From assembly GCA_015179125.1 (NCBI GenBank), contig WHVA01000284.1, forward strand, positions 1-64,000: 64,000 nt of DNA, written 5' to 3'. Both the position numbers and the translations under genes were made by a program. The notes below the pieces were generated by a model. It was not told where the DNA came from and made no database searches. It was given only the letters and a program-made list of their open reading frames with translations. Positions 31,850 to 44,065 of this stretch are shown piece after piece; the first letter of the stretch is position 1, and each line of letters opens with the position of its first letter. The DNA comes from Gautieria morchelliformis. Its lineage: Eukaryota; Basidiomycota; Agaricomycetes; Gomphales; Gomphaceae.

Positions 31850-33392
31850 TGTAAGGGAAACCCTGGCTGGTTGTGGAGATCGCACTACCACACAACTGAC
31901 AAGGGGAAATCCAAAGAGAAAAGTCTAAGGACCCCCAATGTCAGCAAGCCCGTATTATACTACGCTGCGCAGCCAGGGACAACACTTGGCACCCGCCATC
32001 AACCCTGCATCCCCTGACCTCCCTGACCCTTGATCGACCCTTGATTCCACCTATTACGTGAGTTGCTTGATTTCCGACACTGTTCCGAGAGCGGAAGTCG
32101 GAAATTGGAGTGGAACTGGCAAAGCAAACAGAACTGGTGGAAGGTCTCCCAGAAGCGGAATCATTTCCGAAAGCGGAGGCGGAGATGGAATTGGAACTGT
32201 AAGCGGAGTTGGAAATGGAGTCGGAACTGGAAATGGAAAACAGGGTGTCCCCTGACATCACCCCCCCTCTAGCGTGCTGCGTCCTCGAAGCATGGGACAC
32301 AAGGGATTGAAATGCCAGTGAGCGGATTCGGCGAGGGGCACCAGGGTGTGTCCTATAGAACTTGTGGAGTTTTTCCGGAGCGGAGACATCTTGCTCTGGG
32401 ACCCACGAATTCTTCTCATACCCATACCCTTCCCATTTCACGAGGAATTGGAGTCGTCCTCACACAAACCGGCTGTCCAGGATCCATTCCACCACATAGT
32501 GCTCTTCCCCATCTACAATTTCCGGTGGAGGTGGCGGATGAGCCTTCCGACCTGGAATTGGGTCCTCAAGCATAGGGAGTAACTTCACCACGTTGAAGAC
32601 GGGGTGGAGGCGGGACATGGACATCGGAAGTTGGAGGCGGTATGCATTCCGTCCGACCCTCCGCATCACTGTGAAGGCCCCAAGGTAGCGGTGGGCAAGC
32701 TTCTGCGAAGGGCGTGTGGTGCGGATGTCACTTGCATCTAGATACACCTTGTCTCCAACTTGGTACTCTGGGGCAGGAACCCGGCGTTGGTTGTAGTACC
32801 TTGCCATGTCATCCTTGGCCTTCGCAAGGGCCGACTTGGCTTCTAAAAGGGTGGAGTCCATGCAGTCTCGGAACTCATTGACTGTCTCGAGTCGGGACTC
32901 TGCCTGGCATGGCTCGAAGCCCATCCGCGGGTGTCGTCCGGATTCGAGCATGAAGGGGGTCTGTTGTATGGCAGAATGTACACAGTTGTTGTATTGGAAT
33001 TCCGCAAGTGGAAGTAAATCATCCCAGTCATCCTGCCTCTCATTGACAAAGAGGCGGAGATATTGCTCTGACTCCTGATTGACCTGTTCCGTCTGTCCGT
33101 CACCCTGTGGATGGTACGCTGTGGTGGTAGCCAGCTTTATGCCGAGCAGGCGGTAGAGCTCCCGAGTCAGTTCCGCGACAAACTGCGGACCTCAGTTGGA
33201 AACGACTTGCTTCGGGAGCCCATGCAACTTCCAGACATGGGCAAGGAACAGGCGAGCCACTCTGAGGGCTGTGATCGTCATGTGCATTGGAATGAAGTGG
33301 GACACCTTGCTTACCAAGTCCACGACGTTCATGATTGCGTTGTAGCCATGAGACTCTGGGAGTTCAACGATGAAGTCGACACTGATGGTGTC
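31850..33392 (-). mobile_element. Chromovirus Gypsy fossil: integrase, chromodomain, polypurine tract, 3' LTR
   Basis: Minus strand. The 3' LTR is 31850-32257 (same termini as 30844-31227, in opposite orientation), with a polypurine run AGAGGGGGGG immediately before it. Upstream are a chromodomain (MKWEGYGYEKNSWVPEQDV, about 32441-32380), the integrase C-terminal region (QVGDKVYLDASDI, HRYLGAFTVMRRVGRNAYRL, about 32750-32620), and part of the integrase core with SVDFIVELPESHGYNAIMNV (about 33390-33330). The 5' part is missing where an L-family LTR begins at 33393. Same family as the plus-strand piece to its left. Several breaks. Confidence 0.82.
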
Positions 33393-34450
33393 TGTCATGA
33401 CCTGTCTATTTCTCTTACCCCACTGTCTCTATGTTCCCTCTTGTCACTCCCTAGCATCTTCGCCAGAGTTCGCCGCACCCACCGACCACTCCCCCTCTAC
33501 GTCCACTCTACCCACTGTTCGCCCCATTCTCCGAACCGCTATTCGCTGCTTGCGCATTTCGCCAGCAGGCACGCCATCAAATATGATCGATACCATTCAC
33601 CCGGCATGATGGTTCATCATTAACCCCATCATCTTCTTAATCCAACCCCTTTGGGTGTTCGTATGGCCAAAGTGTGTTTGTTGGGTGCATTTATGCTCCT
33701 GCACCAAAATCAAGCATAATATATTCAATTTACTGTATGGTGTTTCGATCTCTTCTCACATTGTTCTTGTACCATGCATTTATTTCTCTGTTTATTTTCG
33801 AAATTTTCCAGTCACTCTCTACCTCTCCATTCCATTTTGTTATTTCTGTTTTCACAAGCGGCTGCACTCAGCGGAGTCTGAAATGACTTCGACGCGCGAG
33901 CTCTTGGGCGCTAAAGAGCCAGGTAGTAGTACATGCACAGTGAGACAGATTTCCCCCTCTCTCAGTGACAACTAAATTCACTGAGAGAGGCAAGTAAATT
34001 AGTCTAGTGTTCTTTCGATTTATTGACCTAGAAATCCTCTGTAGTGAATTAATTTCTAGGTAGTGTATAATATATTTATAGTGACAACTAAATTCACTGA
34101 GAGAGTGAATTAATTTCTAGTCTATTCTTTTGAGCAACAAGTCCATACCTACTGCCTATAATTCCTGTCTACTACAGTGTTCGCAGGACGTCCCTTCCAT
34201 AGGTCATGTGGGATCAACCCAGTAGATGAAGAGTCCGTGCAGGGTAGCATGTATGCGGGTCCCAAGACATGGTTTTGTCCATAAGTGCCTTCACCACCTT
34301 TATTCTCCATTGTTTCATGTTCGCATTCTTCCATCACTCTATTGTATGTTTATTCCATCTACTTAGTATCATGACTGCGCACCCCTATCCGACCCTGACT
34401 CACGACGGCCTCTTTCCTATTCGCTAATACCTTGTGAGCATTCGATATAA
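33393..34450 (+). repeat. L-family LTR, 3'-truncated, containing a Copia solo LTR
   Basis: It starts TGTCATGACC and follows the L consensus to about 34450, where G1 integrase sequence takes over. The terminal CTTGACA is absent. A 498-bp solo LTR (33679-34176) is inserted; the L sequence reads through on both sides of it (CCAAAGTGT...CGCAGGACG), as the uninterrupted copy at 45.9 kb confirms. Confidence 0.8.
33679..34176 (+). repeat. Copia solo LTR with GTGTT target duplication
   Basis: It begins TGTTGGGTGCA, ends CTACA, and is flanked by GTGTT on both sides (33674-33678, 34177-34181). It is the same family as the 5' LTR at 3194. It contains a perfect 13-bp hairpin (CCTCTCTCAGTGA at 33956-33968 with its complement at 33978-33990). 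Confidence 0.95.
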
Positions 34451-37400
34451 GTGTGTGAGCTCCAACGACTCATGGGGAGGAAACTCCTCATGTCCACCGT
34501 GTTCCATCCTCAAACGGATGGCACGACCGAACGGGAAAACCATTTGATAGGCCAGGTCCTTCGATCAGTCATCAAAGACAACCAAAAGGACTGGGCCAAC
34601 AAGTTCCCAATGGCCGAAGTTGCTTTAAACAGCAACGTCAGCTCGACGACAGGGTTTGCGCCCTTCGAGCTGAACCATGGATACATGCCGCGGATTGACC
34701 TACCAATGGCCACGGACACTCCCTTCAAGGGAGTGATGAAATTTGCACATCAGGCTCAATGGAACCTGACGGCGTCACACGATGCAATCATAGAACATCA
34801 CGTGATACAGACGTTTCACGCTAATAAGAATCATTAAGAAACATCACGAAGCGGACATGTATGCGGTGGGAGACCGCGTATACCTGTTAACCCAAATCCT
34901 GAACCTGCCAAAAGGGAGGGCCAGGAAGCTAATACCGCGATATATAGGACCATATCGCGTGAAGGGGGCCCACAATGGCACCTCGACGGTAACCCTCAAG
35001 TTACCAGAGGAATTGACAAACCAGCACATCATGCCAACGTTTCATACCAGCCTCATACGAAGGTACAACAACAATCTATTCCCTCGTCGAGAAGCAAAGT
35101 CATAAAATGACTTTGGGGCGAGATGTGACATGGGAGCCCATGTCATCGTGTAAGGACCTCGAGGCCCTAGATAGCTACCTAGAGCTTCGAGGCATGGCCA
35201 AGACGCGCAACCTGCCTAAACGGCATTAGGACGCATCAGTCATGTGTGATCACATGACACACCAAGCCATGGCACTATAAATTTTCACCTCAGATCTCTC
35301 CGAGGATGCTTCACTTCTTAAGAAGCAACCATCACCATCTTCTAACGAAGATGGATGGCATCAAAGAAGTCATGGACGTTGAGCCATCAACGTCCATGCC
35401 ACGACCAGTGGCCCCAAAGAAGGGCCGCGGCGATATTCTCAAAAAAGCTAGCTCCTGAAAACTGGGAGATAGCGTCGTGGAATGACAGGCTCGCCATTAT
35501 CCATTCGGACAAGTGTGAATGTTGCGAGTCATATGCAACCCACTTAGCGGAGTCATCAAACTCTGGTAAGATGCAGATGCTAGACGATGACATCGCCTAG
35601 GCCATTGAGGATGCCTGGCCCTGGATCACCAAAGCGGCCAGGCAGATGGCAGTCGAGGACGCTCAAGCAGAGATTGAGCACCTCAAGCGGGACCTGATCT
35701 CCGAGTGTGAGCAAGTCTCACGCCGGGACAACAAAATCCACGAGTTGAAACAACAACTCGAAGGAGCCAGGCTGACGCGCCCCGCCCTGCCACAGCCAAA
35801 GGCTCAGCCTGTGGCCGGTCCATCTTCCCGCCCGATGGCTCCATTGCCATCGCACGAAAAAGGGGCAACACTAGCCCCAGGGGCCGCGCCCCTCTCAACA
35901 GGTCCGGCGCTGGCCAACCGCATCACGGAGCCCAGCGCGGCACCCATCGCGGATGCCCGAGCGGTGTCCAGGACAGCGACAGTCATGATGCTGTCGACTG
36001 CAACAGCGCCGTTCGAGTTGTACAATGCCGACATCCCAGATGGGTGGCTGTCTGACATGTCGATCTGGGACAATTATGACCCAGATCGGCCTCAACGTGT
36101 TTCCAAACGGAAACGCAGAAAATATCTCCCACCACCAGTCACGGAAAACGGACTGGCAGATGAACTAGAACGCATCAAGAATGCATATCTAGCAGAGTCA
36201 TCGGCACACGGCGTTGATGACCCCTGGCTACAACAAGCACTGGCCACGGCTCAGGCCCAATACATTGGGCCTCACGTTGTGCTACCGCTGCCGGGGTCAG
36301 GAGTTGTACAATGCTACCCGGGGGAAGGGGAGCTGTTGACACAGAGAGATCCACCGATCTCCATGACGGGCCGCTTGCCGCAGCCCCTAGGCAGATTGGT
36401 CCCTTGGGTTGCCGAGTGGTACCACGTCTGCCTTATCACCAAGCAGAGGTTTTTAGACCTCCTCACACTCACCAGGGACACTCCGGTCGACCAGCGCACA
36501 CCAGAAATGAACACGGCATTCCGGCGCCTCCGTGAGGAGGGCCCCCATAAACCCCGTCCAAATTATATAAACATTTTGGATGGTACACCAGACAAGATCG
36601 TCACGGTGCTTAACGGGTGGCGGTCCAATGCCGAGGGAGTTCCCCCCGCCATCCGCAATGATGTGGAGGGTGGGCTCAACACAACAGCTATTGATCTCTC
36701 GATGTGGATACGGATCCTGGCTCCAAAGGGAAAGCCACGATCCCCCCTCAAGTCGCATTTAAGCGACTTGTTTGGTACGCCAGGCCAGTGGCATGACCTC
36801 ATGACTGACATCACAATCCCGTCGCCCGCCGCAGACACCCTGCAGGCCTCAATCACCGGGACGTTCCCACCCGGGAACAGACTCACACATGAGATCCCGC
36901 TGAAGGAGCTCGCATCATGGCTAGCCCTTCATGGCGGCGTAAACCATGAACGTATCCCTTGGATCAAGGGATACTTTCAGCAACTTTGAGACAAGGAAGT
37001 TGCGAACACTGCTGCACGCACAGGGCAGCGGTGGCACAAACAGGGGCTGAAGATGTCCCAGTGTGCCCGCAAGAAAGTGGCCACAAGCACTTTGGAACAG
37101 CTCGACAAGGAGCTGCTCACGTCCCGCCCCCCGGTTCCACAACCTGATCCGGCCGCGGAGGCTGCCTTCATCCAGGAGATGGGAATCAACCCATCTCTTG
37201 AAATGGGTCCATACCAACCCCAAGCTGGACCTGGCCCATCCACATCCGCTCACGCGGATGCGATGCACGTGGATCCCCGGCCCCTGCTGGCTCCATATGA
37301 GGACGTCCCAATGGACGACGCTCCCTCAGCCAAGGACAAAGCCCTCGATGACGACATCTATGGAGATTAGAGTTCTCTATAGTGAGGGAGGGTGTAAATA

Positions 37401-37624
37401 TAGATATTTACCTGTGTTGCTGCGAGGCAACACATAATAGCTGGTACCTTACATAGCACCAGTGGGTCCTTGCAGACCCACTGTATAGTTCTTGCATGGG
37501 AATCCCCTGGGATTCCCCAACTTATCTCTACTTGTAACTGTCACTACGTCATACTAGAATCACCACCATTTGGTTGAGTTCTATTACCTTGTGATACCAC
37601 AAGTAATATGTCAAACACCTTACA
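34451..37624 (+). mobile_element. Ty3/Gypsy fossil (family G1), 3' half: integrase, extra ORF, 3' LTR
   Basis: The integrase core end (STVFHPQTDGTTERENHLIG, GFAPFELNHGYMPRIDLP; 34490-34710) is followed by the integrase C-terminal region (YAVGDRVYLLTQ, IPRYIGPYRVKGAHNGTSTV; to 35105). After about 250 bp with a TATAAATT (35276-35283) comes an extra ORF region (35340-37370), then a purine run GTGAGGGAGGG and a 232-bp 3' LTR (37393-37624, TGTAAATA to CTTACA). The left end is truncated against an L-family LTR. The element is broken in a few places. Confidence 0.82.
35646..37370 (+). mobile_element. G1 post-integrase ORF (fossil part)
   Basis: A 447-residue open stretch (35646-36989) holds a coiled coil (KIHELKQQLEGARL), a Pro/Ala-rich linker, and a conserved C-terminal domain (YINILDGTPDKIVTVLNGW, AIDLSMWIRILAPKGKPRS, LKELASWLALHGGVNHERI). 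A second stretch (37053-37370) is acidic and ends close to the purine run before the 3' LTR. It resembles neither envelope (no signal peptide or membrane segment) nor gag, protease or RNase H. Its relative at 29991-30572 shows that the domain is shared between families. Role unknown. Confidence 0.6.
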
Positions 37625-38215
37625 GTATGATAATTGAACTGGGGAATATACATGTGAATGGAAACTACTTATATCAAATGCTCGTATGATATCAGTGAAT
37701 AGGAACGAGGCCGTCTGGAGTCAGGGTTGGATAGGGGTGCGCAGTCATGATACAAATAGATGAAACAAATATACAAAGAATGAAAGAGGAGTGCAAACAT
37801 GAAACGACAGGGAGGAAAGGGGACGAAGGTCTTATGTACAAAAACACGCCTTGGGACCTATGCTACCCTGCACGGACTCTTCGTCTGCTGGGTTGATCCC
37901 ACACGATCTACAAGTAGGACTTCCCGCAAATGCATTCCGGCCATATGAACACCTAAAGGGGTTGGGTCGGGAAGATGATGGGGCCAGTGATGAACCATCA
38001 TGCTGGGTAGAGGATGTTGATTGTGTTTGATGGCGTACCAGCTGGCGAATGATGTGAGCAGCGAATGGCTGTTCGGCGAATGGGGCGAAGAGCGAATAGA
38101 GCAAATATCGAGGAGGAGTGGTGGAAGGGAAGGGCGAAGTCGGGCAAACCTGCAGGAGGAGCAATGAGGGGGAAGGTAGAGACAGCGAGGCAAGGGAAAT
38201 AGATGGGTCATGACA
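37625..38215 (-). repeat. L-family LTR fragment
   Basis: On the minus strand it begins TGTCATGACC (38215) and runs to about 37625, where it abuts the end of the G1 3' LTR. About half of the L length is present. Its right edge interrupts reverse transcriptase sequence of a minus-strand Gypsy fossil. Confidence 0.75.
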
Positions 38216-39894
38216 GCTGTCATCAGCCATTGGAATGTCGACGGGGCATTGCAGTCTCCCATCTGTATCACCTGGCTCCTGAAGGTGCCAAGGATCATGG
38301 CAAAGGCAGTCTTTGCTACGTGATCCAGATGAATCTGGATCTGCTCGCATGCTTCGGACATATCGAGTTTGGTGCGATACCAACAGTGAGCCATGTCGCT
38401 GCAGATGATGTCTTGATCTGGGAAGGGCATAACGTCCTTCACAGTGTTCTCGTTCTGCTGGCGCAGATCGAAGACGGTTAGGTCCCGCGGTGCACAGGAC
38501 CACCTTTCTTTTCCCCATCGCTTTCACCGTCAGGTGAGAGCGCCTCTCCCTACAGTTGTAGGGGGTGTTCGAGGACGAGTCGTTATGCGACTCTTCCTCC
38601 TGGCTTCAATGAGCCAGGTTTGGCTTCGACGCCAGGGTGATCCTGCTCACCCTTGGCCCCTTGCCTTCGTTCGGTGACTCTTTATCATCGAATGATACCT
38701 TGCCCGTGGGGATTATCTCGTTCCCCTTACGGACTGTCCCTGGACTTGAGAAGTCCAGGGTGATGCCAAATCTCCTTAGGAACAGTGTCCCTAAGATCGT
38801 GTCGTAATATTTGATGTTCACTACATTGAAGTATTCGTTGTATGTTTTGCGACCAAATTTAATGGTGATGTTCATTCCATAATTAATAGTGGAATGGCTG
38901 CCTATGCAGGCCAGTTGCAGCGTGATTGGCTGCTCCAGGGTGAATGTTTTCATCCCTGTGGCTCGCATGAATTCAGGGGATAATAGCACCCCTTTGCTCC
39001 TGCTATCCAGCAGGCAGTGGGCTTTCACGCCGTTTATCTCCCAGTACCCCGAGAGGGTACAGTTTTCACTGTGTGGGCGCGCTGGCCGCATCCTGTGCTT
39101 GCTTCGGTGGTGATACACCAGCTCGGCTGCCTTGTCTGGCATGACTGACGTGCATGCCGCCATGACCGACGTGCATGCCACGATGACCTTCATGGTGGTG
39201 TCATCCTCCAGCATGATCCTGATCGCGCTGGACCTGTAGGTGGTGTCTTCTGCCTCTTCATCCCATTCATAGTATTGGGATGGCTTGGGATCCCACTCTT
39301 CAGCGGGCACATCTCTGTTGTCTGGAGATTCGTTGGGTTGGGTATCACCCTCCCCCTCTTCATCAATCTGTTGAAGAGAACTTTCTCCAGGGTCCGCATC
39401 CGGATCCCCGTTTTCATTGTTGTGCCTCGTGGCGCTGTCCGTATACCGGACCTAAGCAGGGGGCACTCCACTTTCTTGTGGCCAGGTTGGCCGCATTCGA
39501 AGCACATAGTGCTGCTTTGGCTACCGCTGGGCTGATCGTTAGGTCAGGCTGACGCCTTCAGTGGAGGGACCGGCGTTAGTGAAGATCCTGACACTTGAGG
39601 CTGTTTGGCCTCATGTGGTCATCCAGCTTTGGCTGGGAATGGAGGTGGAGGTGGCTGTGATGCTCCACTCCTCGGGAACAGGCTGGGCCTGTTCAGGCCT
39701 GTGTGTGTCACCAGTTTGCTCACTGCAAGCCGGGCAGCACTCACTGATGCAGCTGCGCTTTCTGCACGGCAGATCCCCATGTTGTATCGGGATGATTCCT
39801 CGATCATGTGGGCCGTTGTTTTGGAACCCTTCAAGACTTTGGTGTCAGAACTAATACTTTGGTCTATCAGAACGTGTTGTATACGAAACTGCAA
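38216..39894 (-). mobile_element. Gypsy (G1-type) fossil: partial gag, zinc knuckle, protease, piece of RT
   Basis: Minus strand. Late gag (HMIEESSRYNMGICRAE, about 39800) is followed by a zinc knuckle (CFECGQPGHKKVECP, about 39505-39460), the protease region (HCLLDSRSKGVLLSPEF, about 39025-38975; NIKYYDTILGTLFLRRFG), and a reverse-transcriptase piece (TKLDMSEACEQIQIHLDHVA and GDCNAPSTFQWLM; about 38370-38220). The portion between protease and RT is missing, and the left end is cut by an L LTR. Same family as the element at the window start. Several breaks. Confidence 0.8.
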
Positions 39895-40921
39895 GAATAT
39901 TTAACACTACTGGTGTAATGAATAACAAACTATTAGTCTGTAGGTTCAAGGATGACTATCGGGGTCCAAGTATTCCAAAAAGATAGGAATGGCTTCACAG
40001 GAGAGTTTGTAAGTGGACTGACCCAATTAACATCAATGCACTGCAATAAACGAGCGACAAGGGTTTAAGAAGTGACTTGTGAAAGTCACTGATCAGTTCG
40101 TCTCGGGTATTGGAGAGCTAATTGACAAGGAAATTGATTGTCAGACTCACTCTGCAGAATTTCACCTGGAGTGTTAGTTCGGATGGCTAAGTAGAAAAGC
40201 AACTACTTAACTGAGAATTAATACACTAAGTAAGTGTAATAACCCTAGCTGGGTTAGCAGCTTAGTAAGCTGTGCAGGCTTGGCAAGTCACACGAGGTAT
40301 GTGGATAGCAGATGATGATGTATTGGCTGATGAAAGGTGGGCAGTAAGGCCTCCTTTTATATTGTATCTACTATCTATTAATAGACTAGAATGAGTCACG
40401 AAGAAATAGGGTAGTGAGTCAGAGCATGTGTTGGCCAATCGTGGTGCACGATTAGGGAGTGAGTCATGCACTGAGTCATGCAGAAATGGGGTAGTGAGTC
40501 AGGCAGAAGTCACGTCTAAGAATAAGATACACCCTTATTCTTAAAGAGGATTAGCTCAACACAGCCTTTCATTGGTAAGAGGCCTCTCAGCCAATGATAC
40601 ACCAGTGTCCAAGCATGAGTCATGTGCTGAGCCAGGCTCTGAGTCATACAGGAGTCATTTCCCAAGTCACAAGACTTTGGACCAATAATACCCCAGCTTG
40701 GCAGTGAGTCATGACCCTAATTCTATTTAGGAGTGTAGTCATGGCACAGCACAGCCTAGCATAGCCTTGTTGCTATGGTAGCATAGGTTGGGCTGAGTTT
40801 GTATTGCACAAACTGTGTTGTGGAGGCTTGGGAATAAATTGCTATTTCCAGAGTGCTGAGTCCGAACCGGTAGGTTGGCCAGAGCATAAGTGTCCACAGG
40901 CTCGAGTCACAAGTACGGTGA
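39895..40921 (-). promoter_or_regulatory. Promoter-like segment with eight TGAGTCA sites and TATA box (minus strand)
   Basis: TGAGTCA occurs at 40392, 40415, 40460, 40472, 40495, 40616, 40640 and 40705, all in the same orientation; read on the minus strand each is TGACTCA, the Gcn4/AP-1 bZIP consensus. On the minus strand they lie upstream of TATAAAAGG (40361-40353). The layout suggests the U3 part of an LTR, or a cellular promoter, firing leftwards. No intact coding region follows it: the gag sequence at 39894 is from the middle of the gene. The rest of this stretch has no recognised gene. Confidence 0.55.
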
Positions 40922-41604
40922 TGCGGGGAGGGCGGCCGTGGCCAAATGGCCACGGCCTTTTAGCCATGACAAACCTTATGGATGTTATTTGAGGAGGAAG
41001 AAAACATTTTAGTCAGGACAATCTATTTTGTTATCAATCATTCTCACCTTTCACCATATTTCTTATCATTCCGAGACCCATTCTGAGCCGAGAATCATTT
41101 CGAGTCGAGTCGAGTCGAGGCGCATATATGCGTATCATTTCACACATATTATCGAGTCGAGTCCTTGTCCTATATGCCTGACATCATATTTGACATCATC
41201 TGTCCAGGAATTAGCCATTTAGGGTCATAGCATCATACTTGACATCATCTTGACCCTAACTCCTAGCCCCATTACTTTTCACATGACTATCTACTCCTAT
41301 TGTGTATTGTTTAAATACTTGGACTCTAGATACAAATAAAAAAGCGACTTTACAATCTTTTTCCTTAGCGCTTCGAGTTATGAGCATCTTTGGATCATTA
41401 TTGTTTCCTCCTCACTTATTGCACTAAGAACACTGCTTAATTCTAGAGCTCTAGAACACTGCTTTTATTCCTCACCAGAACATTGCTTAAAATCTCTGTC
41501 ACACTATTGTTCATTTGACCTCAACCTCTTAATCTGATTTATATTAATGGACCCTAGTAGTGCCCTATGTACGACGTTATCTTATCTTACCAATTCAGTA
41601 TGCT

Positions 41605-43851
41605 ATGATGTGCCTGTCGCTGCAGCAGCTTTATGAGTGCTGTCAGCTGTACCCAGGGCTCATGAGTGTACCGCACGACAAGATAGTTTTGTATATACAT
41701 CTAATCCGTCATCTAAAGCCTCAGATTGCATTCACCCAGTGCTCATCAGAGACCAACACTCCCGAAGGACTACCGCTCGCTCTGCATGAATTCCTTCAAC
41801 TCGCGGTGGATATCGATGACCATACAGCACGTCTATGCTGGAGTGCGCTCAGGAAAATAGCCTGGGATGATGTTCTCAACGTGCAGCTTGACCCGAGAAC
41901 TCTGCTACGCCTTTTTCTTGAGCATGGTGTGAAGGCCTGCGTGCGTAAGTACTTTCCTTTAGTCTTCAACACGAATAATGGACTGATATCTAAAGGAAGG
42001 TATGTATGAATTTCTACCGCCTGTCTGCACTTGCACCCAACATGACTGTCCCAAATACATGCATGCACCTGGCCAGGTACCCAATCTACGTGAACCTAGA
42101 ACATTTAGAGGAACATTGTTCACCCGTGTGCATGGTGCCATTCCTGTATGTACAACGTCAACTTACTGTCACGGTCTGTCACTTGTTTTATTACGCTGTC
42201 GAGCACTGATAAATCCCTAGGCTGTGGCACTCACTACCATTATGACTGTTATGTGCGCAACAATACTCGCGCATATTATCCACCCGATACCAGTTCTCTT
42301 CCCCATGCTATCCAAGTGACACCACACTTCTTCTTAGAAATCACCCTTTGTGAACATTTCACAGTACAAATGAGTATGAGCTGGTATGTATTTCAAATCT
42401 AAATACTGTGGAAACACAGCCTACTTCCGCCTTCCTTCATGATAATCAGGATGTCTGCACAAAATTGTGCTGGTATTTACAACGAAGAAGCTCTGTCACA
42501 TCCCTGGATGGCCTCACTGCCACGCAACTGGCCAGTGGCTTTCGAACTCGACTATCAGCTTGTTTCCGAAGCATTTACCATACATGCTCTTCTCGATTGG
42601 CACCGTAAGCATGGCATGGCTTTGCAAGTTCCTCACAAAGCGCCAACGCAGGCTGCACGATGGCATGAAGCCCTTGCGGCACGCAATGTGGCTATGGCGG
42701 GCACAGGGCAGCCTGACTGGAATCATGCATGTGCTCTCTGTACAAAGCATCTGAAGGACGAAAACGGCAAGATTTATGGAGCCTACCATTCAGTAGTGAC
42801 AGATGGCATTAGTTTAGGCCATCCATGTTGCGGGATACATGATTGCAAAGAACCGCTGGTAAGCAATCGTGACCATTATTTCCCATTACATCGGGATGTG
42901 CAGAGCAAGTGTACTATGGTGGCATGTCGAGAGCAGTCAGAGAAGCTATTTCGAACATGCTCTATTCCAAAGCATCGGGCTATGGAGGATCATTACCATG
43001 AATGAGGCCAAGCAATGTTCCAGCTTGGCCAGCAGCTCACGAAGCTGGCAAGTGCATCAACCCCAGACAAAAACGCCAAGGTCCTGTTTGAGGTCTCAGA
43101 TGAGGAAAACGAAGAAGTACACCTCGACGAAGATGGCGGAATTGTTGATGACTGTTCAGAAAAGCCTTCTGAAGGACATCAGAAGGTATTCGCGAGATTT
43201 GGGCGGCGTCGAACACACAATGAACAATTGTGTGTCGCATCATGCGGTGTGTGTCTAGGGCGTGCCACGTTCTATGGTGCAGAAGGTCCGAACAGTGTTC
43301 GTGTGAGTTGATGTCTCTTCTCTCGGGATTGGACTCACTTGGATGGTAGACCTTCTGGAAGATCCTCTTTCCTACCAAGGCATCCCTGCCCTCTGTAATG
43401 TGGTATGACAATAACTGTCATGTTGCTGCCATGCTCCTCAAGGACGGCGACACTTACTTCGAAAATGTGGCCTTACCCGTTGATGTTTTCCATTACAAAT
43501 GCAAGCACAAAGCTGGAGACAAGTTCTGTGGTCAGCACTGTAATCCACTGCGGTGGGTTGAATTGAAAGATGAAAAGACGGGTGGCTGGGCTTTCAACTC
43601 ATCAGCAGCAGAACAGGTCAACCTCTGGGTTCGTGGATATCATGCAATTACGCGTTTGATGCAGGCAGATCGGTACATCTAGCTATTATATACCTGATCA
43701 CATTGGATTGCTGGCTGATATGTCTTCCCTCAGCTTCAACTTTTTCCTTGACGAAATGATCATGCGTCATAATCAAATGATCATCAACCAGCTTCAACGA
43801 GCCGGTCATTCACCCTACTCAATTCCTCATGAGGAGTTGTTGCAAGTTTAA
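41605..43851 (+). pseudogene. KDZ-type transposase with CxC5 and CxC6 cysteine clusters, damaged
   Basis: The N-terminal helical part (LYECCQLYPGLMSVPHDKIV) leads to a CxC5-like cluster: PPVCTCTQHDCPKY, GAIPVCTTSTYCHGCGTHYH, ITLCEHFTVQMSMSW. The CxC6-like cluster follows: DWNHACALCTKHL, VVTDGISLGHPCCGIHDCKE, HRDVQSKCTMVACRE, RTCSIPKHRAMEDHY. The catalytic region has CGVCLGRATFYGAEGPNSVR, WYDNNCHVAAML, PVDVFHYKCKHKAGDKFC and GWAFNSSAAEQVNLW (likely acidic catalytic residues), ending FNFFLDEMIMRHNQ...SIPHEELL at 43851. Introns near 42169, 42388, 43307 and 43675 splice in frame. A 4-bp tandem duplication at 42001-42008 shifts the frame and a TGA at 43003-43005 replaces a usual Arg codon, so it is probably dead. 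The start at 41605 is a best guess. Confidence 0.75.
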
Positions 43852-44065
43852 CAACAGGCAGGTCTATTGTCACTCTTATTCATATGCCATATCGGTTTGT
43901 CGTCCCATTCCCTGTTTCTTGTTCCCCGTTGTTTCTTGATATAATACGCACGTTGGCCACCTCGGCATTGCTTAGCTGTCTCGGTGTTTCTTGGCCATCT
44001 CTCGGTGTTTCTTTGATGATGTGTCGCATCGGCCTTAGTTATTGTCCATTGTTTCTTGATATATG
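43852..44065. other. 3' flank of the KDZ gene with short repeats
   Basis: It contains repeated CTCGGTGTTTCTTGGCCATCT-like and TTGTTTCTTGATAT words, which continue right of the solo LTR at about 44636-44655. No gene is seen. Confidence 0.5.

Noticed and set aside
35683-37268. Several minus-strand and alternate-frame open stretches
   Set aside because: They overlap the conserved plus-strand post-integrase ORF, which has a homologue at 30 kb; the others are shadows.
40422-40741. TGAGTCA cluster as a CRISPR-like or simple tandem array
   Set aside because: The spacing is irregular, the intervening sequences are unrelated, and the organism is a eukaryote; a transcription-factor site cluster fits better.
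39895-40921. 5' LTR of the G1 Gypsy gag at 38.6-39.9 kb
   Set aside because: G1 LTRs are about 210-230 bp and start TGTAAATA. The leader ORF and first half of gag are absent here, so this segment is from something else.
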